Assembly: GCF_947623445.1 (NCBI RefSeq) | Contig: NC_135241.1 | Location: forward strand, 18,912,501-18,976,500 | Length of the DNA: 64,000 bases | Direction: 5' to 3' | Source of the DNA: Clavelina lepadiformis | Taxonomy: Eukaryota > Chordata > Ascidiacea > Aplousobranchia > Clavelinidae | In this document: piece after piece, positions 50,901-61,100 of the stretch | Position numbering within the stretch: position 1 is the stretch's first letter | Layout: every line of letters begins with the position of its first letter | Notes under the pieces: model-generated | Told to the model about the DNA's origin: nothing | Seen by the model: the letters and a program-made list of their open reading frames with translations, nothing else | The model's database searches: none | Made by a program: the position numbers and the translations under genes

Positions 50901-52175
50901 TGTAGAATATATCAAATGAGTTTCAAGTTTACTGCTACAAAGTAATAGAATGATAAAAACTCCTACCTCCATGATTAGCAATATGTCGAAAACAGTTCCA
51001 TACACATTTGATGAAGCATGATCTGTTATATGGTGTTGCCTGGATGAAATCATAATCTCTGAAGAGTATATGTGCTCCTTGGTGTACACTTCTAAAACTG
51101 AAATAGGAACAAAACTGTTTAAGCACCACAGGTATTAAGAAAAGTTGAAACAAAAAAAATTGATGAATGGATGGTATTGAATGGGGCAAATAACATCCTG
51201 ACACGTCCTATATATCTCAAACCAACATTAAAATAAGAAATACTTTTAAAAATGGATTTTCCCACTTTCTCTTTAAAGGCCGTGGTCTAATATAAAAAAA
51301 ATTTGATGTCTGAAATCAAAATGCACCGTTATTTAAATACACCACCCAAAAAAAATTCAAAAAAAAAGTTTAGTGATTAGGCAATCATTGCTGGAAATAT
51401 GTTGCAAGTTTAGCATTTATTGTGACACACTTGGCAGCAATTGTGATTAGAAAAATTATGGTACATTACAACAAGACACATGTCAACTTGTTAAGTATTT
51501 TGCTGAATTGTGTAACTTGAGATGTTATGCATAGATAGCAAGCATCAGTTGACGTTTTAATAAAATCAAAGAAGTATGTTGTTCTCCTCTTTCATTGATA
51601 TGCAGGGAGACTGCTTAACACCTTGTTTATTCAAAATTAATACATATTAATATTTCATAAAAATTATAGGCTATGTAAAATATATTCAGCATGCATAAAA
51701 TTAAATAGGTGGCAATTATTATTTTGTAAAATAATTTTTATTACAGTTAATGTTATGGTGTTTAGTCGAATTTATATTCATCCAAAACCATGCACCTTTA
51801 AACACATATGTATGTTTACTAAAAGCTCTTTGAAGGATACACGTAAAGAGTCAGAAAGACTATATTGGCCTAGCATACGCTTCCAATTTTAAAAAAATGT
51901 ACTCACTAATCTCCCAAGAATTTAGAACTGATAACTTTGGCATTTTCATCCTTATATTCAAGTAATTGACCTATTGCATCCTCCACGTACATTAAAACAT
52001 GATGTTTTTCTGCAAACATACACAAAAAATGTTGACACGTAAAGTATAGTAAAAGAGCTAACTTCATGCATAAATACATTGCAATACAATCAGCAGAATA
52101 AGCGATATCATACATACCTAAATATTCATCAGATGAAATCCCATCTGCAAGATCTTCAGAATTTGTTAATGCCAT
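47917..52175 (-). CDS. CSTPP1: Tubulin polyglutamylase complex regulator (C11orf49)
   Basis: Seven exons on the minus strand: 52175-52118, 52009-51907, 51097-50967, 50856-50686, 50458-50324, 49155-48979 and 47981-47917; 840 nt, 279 aa (human about 331). In human cells the protein sits at centriolar satellites and controls tubulin polyglutamylation with the TPGS1/TTLL1 complex. Matching blocks: HHVLMYVEDAIGQLLE, HQGAHILFRDYDFIQATPYN, HDFPLDMVQRTARIVLMDDA, FTDFLYAFQIQFYYE, PYDNLLSG and RITFYSLLMAMSK. Intron 4 (50685-50459) begins GC, not GT: GAAG|GCGAGT. The join to AT (Asp) is required to align the conserved FYY and NLLSG blocks at the same 20-residue spacing as human. The C-terminus is shorter than in vertebrates. 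The last, short exon is the least certain. Confidence 0.88.
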
Positions 52176-52361
52176 TTAATTTACTTCAAATTATCACTAA
52201 ATATCAAATAATTACATAGAAGTATTTTCAACAACCTAATACTGTACCAATACAGTAAAATAATCATGGTAGACAAAAAGGTGATTATTGTAGTCAATCC
52301 TAATTGTACCATTGAACATATTATTTGTAATAGAAACCAATACTATAGGCCACATGCATAC

Positions 52362-53971
52362 TAGGGTTATGACTTTAAAAAAAAATTCAAAATTCTGTGT
52401 GTCCTGTAGTCACAAATGATGAACTTTTATGTCCTGATTTGAAAACTCACAAAATTTAAGACTGTTTAAACAAAAATCTCCCGCACCAAATTTTTCCAGT
52501 TTTCGATGTATGAAGGATGGGCTTTCTTTTGTAGATATAGACTATATAATATATATATCGACTAATTTGAATTTGACTGACACAATTTCAATTGCGAAGA
52601 TTTGAAAATTTGTTTTGGTAAATTGTGATTGCACAGATTAAATTATTCATATCATGGCTTACCACCAGTCAAGTGAATCTGTTAAGAAGAATGTGGTATC
52701 CTGGACGAAAAATCTTGCTGTAAAGCCAGCAAGAAGAAACAATGATTGAAACCCTGAGTAATTATGTTCACATTCCCAAAAAGAAAGACATTATTGGGCG
52801 ATACCACTCACTTTTGGACCAAGCTAAGGACAAGACTACAAGAACGATTCTAATAGCTGATGAATTAATTATTCTCTGGGCAAAATTGAACTTTCCAGCG
52901 GTGACAAACAAACAATAATGTCAAAGCTACAGAAATTGATGGAGAAACAGGAGAAAAATAGAAAAAGAAAAATGGATCACAATCTGGTGTTTGGAGAGCA
53001 GTTATAAGAGATGGCAACAATGCAAAGCTAAAATTAAAATCAATTATGAAAGAGGAGAATAATTTCTGTTTACACTTTGATGGAAAAAAGATTGGCAAAC
53101 ATGAATATCAGGTAGTATGCTTGAAAAGTCCATCAAGAGAAATCAAACTGGGTGTTCTAAAATGCGAAAGTGGAACAGCTCAAGATATTTTCAGCAGTCT
53201 AGAAAACCTATTAGATGAATAAGATGCATGGAAAAATTTGAAAATGATCATATGTGACACAACATCTATTAATACTGGACGGCTGAATGGCGTTGTTGTG
53301 AAACTGCAAAATGCAAGGATCAGCAAGGGTTTTGATAAACCACAGTATATTGGTTGCCAACATCATATTCTTGATAGAGTCTTAAGGCAGGTATTAGAGT
53401 TCTTCAATCCAACGTCTTCAACAAAACCAACTCTCAACTTCCATCTCTACACAATGCTAGATGGAATTCAAGAGCCATTTATGCTATGATTGCCTACTTC
53501 CTCATCCCTAGATGGAGAGTAACTCTGGAGATATCATGCTCATTTATCGCAAATGCGTGGTAGGAAGCCTGGTTTTCTAACCAAAGGTTTAAAGATAGAA
53601 TATACCAAAGATTATTTGATGCTATCTTTGAGCTCGAATGTCCTGGAGCCTTAAAACCCATTGGAATTTGGATAAGTCCGTTGTACATGTCCCACACACT
53701 AACATAATTGCAGAAAGGGTAGTCAATTTGATGGAAGAACTTTACCAGAATTGCAAAAAGGACAAATATTTGAACATTAAATTTGTAGCAAAGAATAAGT
53801 TTTGAATTGTAAATTTTTTTTTACATTTGGACCAATGTCAAAAATTAAACTCAGTTTGTGCGGGACATTTTTTACGATTTGAACAAAATAATTATGATTT
53901 TCTAAATTTATACCAAAATGTTCATTGATTCCTGCTACAGGCAAAAAAAAAATTTCCTAGTCATAACCCTA
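52362..53971 (+). mobile_element. Decayed autonomous hAT-type DNA transposon
   Basis: Terminal inverted repeats are TAGGGTTATGACT (left) and AGTCATAACCCTA (right), with weaker similarity for about 80 bp inward. They are flanked by a perfect 8-bp target duplication ATGCATAC (52354-52361 and 53972-53979). The 1610-bp interior holds a transposase relic: about 52654-52746 begins MAYHQSSESVKK; about 53070-53490 contains HFDGKKIG, YQVVCLKS, ESGTAQDIFSSL, ICDTTSINTGRLNG and GCQHHILDRVLR. The TAGGG ends fit the hAT YARNG rule, and the CQHH motif suits the family. Several stops interrupt the frame, for example between LLDE and DAWKN at about 53220, so it is inactive. Superfamily rests on ends and duplication length. 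Confidence 0.8.
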
Positions 53972-54377
53972 ATGCATACACCAACCAAGATCAGAAGGCT
54001 GGTTGTTTTGATGGAAGCAGTAGTGTACAGGTTTTAAAACCTCAGCACAGTCTGCACACTTTTTAGTCTGTGAGGCCATAAAAATGAAGAAACTGGACCA
54101 ATTAACTGGGACAATTTTTAATACTTGGGAAACCTTATATGGCCCAAAAACAATACTGTAACAAGCTAATCATAACTCAAATCAAGTCATTCCTTAGATA
54201 TGTATTGAAATACTGTATCAGCTAGGAAAACTGACTTAAATTACAAGCTACCCATCCAAACACATACTATAAAAGTTACTTGGGTAATACTAATTCATTC
54301 TCGAAATGGAATGCTTTCATAGCATCAGTCAAAACAGTCAAAATTGAATTAACTAAACATGGATAATTAAGTTTGTT

Positions 54378-55369
54378 TTCATAATGGTGTAGGTGTGGGC
54401 CCAGGAGTGGGTAAAACTCAGTTTGGGCACCAGGGTAGGATCACTCTTTGTCTGACTTCTCATCTTTGGTCGTTCCAGCATAGTTGGACTTGGCTGGCAG
54501 CGCCCTTAGAATCCTTGAGGTACTCAAGCCCCGGCACGACGGCAACGTGGTGATGCTGAGCGCCAGGGACAGCAAACACACTGAAAATGTGGCGCAGAAA
54601 TTGAAAACCAGGAACTCGATCCTGAAGAAACTTACTGGAACAACTTGGGGTGCTCACCAAACCACACTCAGAACATCAGCCTTGGCACTCTGCTATAGCG
54701 TAGCAGAATACTGTGCGCCAGTATGGGAACGCAGCAAACACACAGATAAAATTGACATTCAACTCAATAATACTATGAGAATTCTCTCAGGCTCCTTACA
54801 ACCAACACCCAAGATCTGGCTTCCAACCATGGCAGCAATAGCTCCACCACACCTCCGAAGACAGGAAACCACCCAACGGATTCACGACCAAATTGATGAC
54901 CTGCTCGACGACATTCCACTCCGCCAAGTCACTCAAAATGCACCTACCACAAAGCGATTAAAAAGCCGCAAACCTTTCTATAACTCATACAACAGAAATT
55001 TCGATATGCAAACAGCCTGGAAAACCTACTGGCAAAAACACAAACCCGTTGGAGCAGATACGATAACCGATCCCACGAAAGCACTACCCGGTTTCTCAAC
55101 AGCCACACGAAAAATGTGGTCCACGACAAACAGAATACGATCAAGACAGGCAAAAACAGCTTCAAACCTAAATCGATGGGGCTTACTCGACTCCCCAACA
55201 TGCAACGAAGCCCCCCAAGATATCGACCACCTCGTGTTAAAATGCCCCAATACTAAGTTGACTGGAGGCTACAGCACCGTCAATCAATGTGGCCAAAACT
55301 TCAAAAACTGGATTGACAATATGATGGTGTACGTGTGAAGACTATACGACGATGATGATGATGATGATG
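54378..55369 (+). mobile_element. 5'-truncated LINE with (GAT)n tail
   Basis: An uninterrupted frame (about 54484-55338, 284 codons) encodes the C-terminal part of a non-LTR reverse-transcriptase polyprotein. It has the post-catalytic region (AEYCAPVWERSKHTDKID) and a terminal Cys-His motif, CNEAPQDIDHLVLKCP, typical of Jockey/I-like LINEs. The 3' end is a GAT repeat and not poly-A. A 12-bp duplication, ATTAAGTTTGTT, flanks the insertion at 54366-54377 and 55370-55381. The first 100 bp inside the duplication show no coding similarity and may be an inverted or foreign 5' piece. The open frame and perfect duplication mean a young but dead-on-arrival copy. Confidence 0.82.
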
Positions 55370-56307
55370 ATTAAGTTTGTTGTGATAAAGTTTAAACAAA
55401 ATGACATGCGGCTCGAGTCAAGCTGAGCTATATCCATAAAAAGACTCTTAAGAGGCAAGTAATTTTCAAATTTTCTAAAAAGAGTCAAGTTGGGTTAGCT
55501 CAAAAATGTCACCCAAGTTGTTATAAACTCTTCACATCTCTGCCCATAATTACCCACCCCTGCTCAAAGCAATTAAATATTCCAATAATTAATTAATCTA
55601 ACCATGCTGCCTAACAGCTTTGGGCAAATTAACACTCACTAATACCCCAACTGCATTAGTTAAAATGGGAATGTACAAACCCCAACCTGAGTAGATTTGC
55701 AAAAAGCAACCTACTGTAAGATTCACTTGAACATGAACATATGAACAAAATGGCACACTTCATTACATACATAAAATATGATCACAATTGAAAAGAAATT
55801 AATAAAAAATTAATAAGGAAAAATTAAAAATAGTCGAATGAAACATTTAACTTACTAAAATATTTAACTTTCTGGTTGTCATTTACCAAGAAAAGTCATG
55901 TTTTCAAAAGCTGATAAACTGTATCTAGTTCCAGTAAAATAAAAGTAATACAATTTTATGTTATCTTGCAGACCCATTTAAGTAAGGAATTGAAAACTTA
56001 TTTTCGTTGGGAATAACAGTTGATAGAATTGAGTTCATGTAGAGATGGTTAATATAAATTTTGTTTTCGTCAAAGTTTTTTTTTACATGTATATATGGAG
56101 ACTAAAGAATATAGTGTTCAGTATTTACAGAAAAGTTTACATTTAGGTCCAAGAAAAATTACAGCATATGATGTTCAAATAACCCAAACTACAGTATACG
56201 GCATTTTTTGACACGATTCCTAGCGTGCAGAGGCAGTTGCAAGGATGTGTAAAAAAGTATGCTGCTGCAGAACAATCTTTAAATGATAGACTTCGTATAG
56301 CCTAGTA

Positions 56308-56760
56308 CATACGTGTCAAACTCCCGGCCTGCGGGCCACATCCGGCCCGCTTTACAATAAAACTTGGCCCGCAATGTTATTGTACAGTATAACTTACTTT
56401 TTTCAAGCAAGGAACAAAATTATAACAAATCGCACAATACAGCAGTTGCCCCACCATATGATAGAATAAACAGATTTATTCTAACGTTTGTAATCTTGGC
56501 TGCTTTTTTCTTTATTGTTTGTTAATTCTTTAATGCTTTTGCAAGGAGGTAAATGAAACATAATGACGTAAGAGAAGAATAATAAAAAATAGCCCAGTTA
56601 AAAATCGTCAAAACCATCAAAAATTTGGAGTTGTTTTGCTGCCTGTTCTAATTCATGTACTCGTGTCACAAAACGTTCAATCAAGTTTTATCTTTACAGC
56701 CCGCGGCGTTAAATAAGTTTTGAGTTTTGGCCCCTGGTGCGATTGAGTTTGACACCCCTG
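56308..56760. mobile_element. hAT MITE with CAGGGGTGTCAAAC-type ends
   Basis: The left end reads CATACGTGTCAAACTCCCGG and the right end, reversed, CAGGGGTGTCAAACTCAATCG. GC-rich blocks (GGCCCGC) lie just inside both ends. Flanking 8-mers are GCCTAGTA (56300-56307) and GCCTTGTA (56761-56768), a 7/8 match. This end sequence is widespread among animal hAT MITEs. No coding capacity. Confidence 0.85.
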
Positions 56761-58124
56761 GCCTTGTAGAATACTGGTAAGGTCGATTAGGCTAAATAAA
56801 TTCCAGGATAGGTCCACAACTTTTTGATTGAATTTAAAGATTATAGCCACCAAGTACGCTATCTTGCTTGGCGATGTTAACCAAATTGGTTTTGCTGTGT
56901 GCCAACTTAGAAATTTACTGTTTTTGAATAAAAAGTCCAAGTACGTACAGGGTATAGCCTGCAGTCTAGCAAATAACTGCTTGATACGATGGAAATGGCA
57001 TTTTAAAATAACACCTGACTGCTGGGTTCGTTCAAATGAATGCTGATATTGACAGTCATTTTTGAGCCAAATGCATCATTTTTTGTTAATCTAGCCACTA
57101 AGGCTATTTCCATAACATAGCCAAGTCCTATTGTTTATTTTTCTCGGCTGACCGCGAAAAGTATCTAGCGCAGCTGCTAACATTGTTACTGCACAATAAA
57201 ACTGAAATACCTGCTCACAAACAGACAATGAATGGGATAAATTCGGATGGGATTAAACACACACAATACGCAAGATGGTAACTAGTGTTAAACAGCAGCG
57301 ATGCTATAGGCCTAATAACAATATAGATTAGGCCAATAGAACAATACATGGTTAAGCTTGGACTGCTGTAATAGTGAGGCTAGCATGAGATTTGATGTAG
57401 TCAATTTCACTATTTTTCTTCGTTTCTATTAAATTAAATCTATTATTAAAATATTTCTTCAAGTACAGTGTGATGGATTTCGGCAAATGAATTACCGGAC
57501 TTCGGGCCCTTTCATCTGCTTCTGCTTTGGCTGATAGCTCTTAGCAACAGCCAACATATGCAATGAATAATTTTTTAAATGTTTCTTGTAAGGGGAATTC
57601 CCTTCTAAATTTACTTGTTCACAGGCTAGCGCTAGATAATAAGTTGTTTCAAAACGACAAATAAACGTTTTAAGGTGTTTTCAACTTAGTTTCGGGTTAT
57701 GTTGGTCGTATTCTAACCTTCATCCACGAAAGCTTTTCATTCTTGTAATTAGTCACTTTAAAGGTTCTTGCTGACTAACGTAATTGTCACACTTTAATCC
57801 TGACATTGTAATTAGACGCTCGCTTAAATGTTGATGATCAAAGCTGTAATCTGAAATTGATTCGCTGAACTCTGTATTTCACAGCTAATATTGGTGGACG
57901 AGCAAGACGAGTAGCCAAAGTAAATCTTATATGTAAACTAAGACGCAAGTGAATCTTTCATTTAAACTAAGACGCAAGTAGCCAAAAATAAGAACTTCCA
58001 GTCAATATACTTAACATCTGTAGTGGCCTGGGTGGCATATTTAATACGCACATCTGGGTGGCATAAATCGCACATCGTTATTTTTATTTTTGTCAAGGTA
58101 TTTTTAGTTGGCCCAAGTATTGCA

Positions 58125-61100
58125 ATGAAGCTGATAGTGTATTTCATTGCATCAGTGGTCCTAAGTGTGGCTAGCACTCAAGGTAAGCGATTAGTATCTT
58201 TTTTGCTAAGTAAATTCAAACTGAAGATGTTTGCACACGACGATGTTTGAATGCTGGAAAAAGTTAAAAGCCTAAAAGAGTCCAACTGAACTGGCATCAC
58301 TTTGTGTTTAGAATCGCATCTAATTAAAGCAGTTTTAGAAGACATAGAATTTAAATCAAAGAAAGTGACAGGACACATTCCTAATTTTCATCAATATGAA
58401 TACGACGATTTTATTTCACCCCCTACTACCATTGTTAACGGCAGATTCGACATGTATTCAGTTGGAAATGAGGTACATTTAAAATTTTGAAAACTATTAA
58501 AACTGCTGTATGTAGGCTAAATGTTGTTAAATTTACAATTTGTAGGTAGCATTCTGGCAAGGAAATTCCCGCCCAACAGTCTTGATATACGGAGAAACAT
58601 ATTCGTAAGCGGCTGTTTGATTGTTTTCTAAATATTTCTTTCATGTGAGACCTCTAACTAACTAACTAGGCTAATTATCCTATAGTCTACTGACAACAAG
58701 TTGCTGCATTCAAATTGGCTTTGTTTCAGTTCCGATGATTATACATTAGCAAGCGCGGCAATTTATCCTTTTACTGTATTAACATGGATCAATAATCTCA
58801 GACGAGACAATCCTTACATTCTTCAGGTTGGTGCAAATAGATCGCAAGTTGCGACTTTATTGACCAGCAATCTGAGTCGTTATATTTGTAACAGACAAGG
58901 TCATTTACTGGGTATAACCATGAGGCCACAGACGAAACATTTCGGGGGATGCTCGCCGTTGAAAATTATCAACTTACATATCAAGTCTATCAGATATCAG
59001 GCGCCATTCCAAATCCTTCAATATGCGAAGTCTTTTTCTTGATAGAAAATCGAAAGGTACACTCGCAATACATGGCCCATTTGTTAATAAATACCAAAGT
59101 TATACGCTGCTGTTTATTTTGTCTATTAGTATGTTTAGTATAGCCTATAGTGCAGGACTGGTCAACCCGCGGCTCGCGAGCCGCATGCGGCTCTTTGCCT
59201 GGTATTATGCGGCTCTTTCGTTCATATTGAACCTTCGAAAGAGAGCACATTTTACCCATTTTAGGCAGATAAACAGAAAAGTAATCTCTACTGGCTAATG
59301 TTCAATTGATATTTGCTAAATAATGACTGATTACATCAGATTTCGACCCAGAATAAAGATGATGCAACTGAAACAATATTTCATGCACTATTATGACGTA
59401 ATAAGAAAAAAACGTCATAAATGATAATGTGTATGATGTGGCTCTTTGCGGTTAAAACAGTATAGAATGAGGCTCTTAGTCTCTGACTGGTTGGCCACCC
59501 CTGCTATAGTGTCTACTATCGTTTTTTAAATTACAAACGTGGGCTACAATAAAAGACAATATGTGTATTGTAAGTATAGGCTTGGAATTCAGTTTCTATC
59601 GACACGTTTACTCTACTGCCCACTGGTTATCCGCCATTCACAATTACCAACACAGTCAAGTTGGAGTCAGACCAGCAAAACGTCATGCTCGGCTATACTT
59701 TATATTCAAAGTAATAACGCACTTAGTCGATTAACATGAATATCTAAAGGATATATTTAAAGATACCTTTAGCCAATTAATACAATCTTAGGCTGCTATT
59801 AAACTGATGTAAGTTAGATATTAATAAAATGTTAATAACATTGTCGGCATATAATTATATGTAAATATATGATAATGATTAATAATTATAATTATTACTC
59901 ACACAGGGCCAACGGTCTGGGTGTGACACAATCCGAAGTGTGGGCAGCTTTAAACGAAACTCTTGCTATTATCTCATTAAGTGATTCGCCAAATCGTGAG
60001 TGTTAATCATGTTTAAAATTATTTATAACTTTTATATATATTTTGTTACTTTGTTTATGTAGACATCAAATTCAGACTTCACCTTTCTGCCTTTAATCGT
60101 ACAACCAGACCCACCATGAATTAGCCTCATTAAATTCCTTTTACAAGCTTTAATGAAAAGGTTTTTTTCTTCAATTAAAGTTGAAATTCTTTTGTGATGA
60201 TTATCTAGGTCGCCCAACTCCATCACCGACTCCACGCTACAGACCGGCCAAAAGTTAGTAATTTCCATGGTGGTGTCTCTTTGCCTTCGTCCATGTATAA
60301 ACATATCACTCTCTACACTCATACATCCCAAATAGAATATACTACCGTATATAGAAAAATTTTTGCATTTTTTTACTTTTGAAGCATTAAGGGTGGAAGA
60401 AATTATGGCACAAATTGATAACGTGGCAAAAAATATCATTGCGGTAATACCGTTCTGGTACAGTTACGAGTACGATACAGAGAATAGTGAAATAGAAGAC
60501 GGTGGGAATGACCTATATGATTTTGGAAACAGGGTATAATTGTATGTAATAGATATACTGTAAAGCGAAAACAGCTCATAAAACCATTGTACAACAGCGT
60601 ATTTGCTTTTTAAGGTGCGTTTCAAGAAGAATCAAGAATTATATTTGCGAGCAGTTTACAACCAAGTGTATTAGTAAGTTAAATATTCATCTATCAGAGT
60701 TTTGATTTGTATTGAACTTTTAAATTTGTAGTATACCTCATTTATGTAAGCTATAAATTTATAGTTTATAATTGAGGTATAAATATACCAAACCAATTCG
60801 CTATGATTTATACTGTACTGAACCAGTTTTATACTATAAACAATTAGCTTAAACTGTAATTATGCTAAACCACTGTGTTATAAGCTTTCCAGAATTTCAG
60901 TTTTTTACTCGTACCATTTATCCATTCACTGCGCTAATGTGGATAGAAAACGCAAACGGGACACAATCGTCATTCACCTTGCAGGTATAGAATAATTGAA
61001 TTATTCCTTTGAGAACTCTTGCTTTTCTCAATATATCTAAATTTGCCCAACTTTTAAGGTTGACGGCAACGTTGGGGCAGATCAAGATGGTGGAATAACA

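Larger units (their letters stand above)
52176..58124. other. Transposon-rich divergent intergenic region
   Basis: It separates CSTPP1 (-) from the modular gene (+). It contains a decayed hAT transposon, a truncated LINE and a hAT MITE (each listed separately). The rest is AT-rich with no gene seen. A short tandem duplication of about 28 bp containing TAAACTAAGACGCAAGT occurs twice between 57934 and 57979. Confidence 0.6.

Noticed and set aside
58827-58894. Continuous reading through from exon 4 at 58826 in the same frame.
   Set aside because: Reading through abandons the module homology. A 68-bp intron with GTTGGT donor and TTTGTAACAG acceptor restores alignment to modules 2 and 3.
60032-60439. 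135-codon minus-strand open frame.
   Set aside because: Antisense to linker exons 8 and 9 and module 2 exon 1 of the modular gene; the plus-strand reading is supported by module homology.
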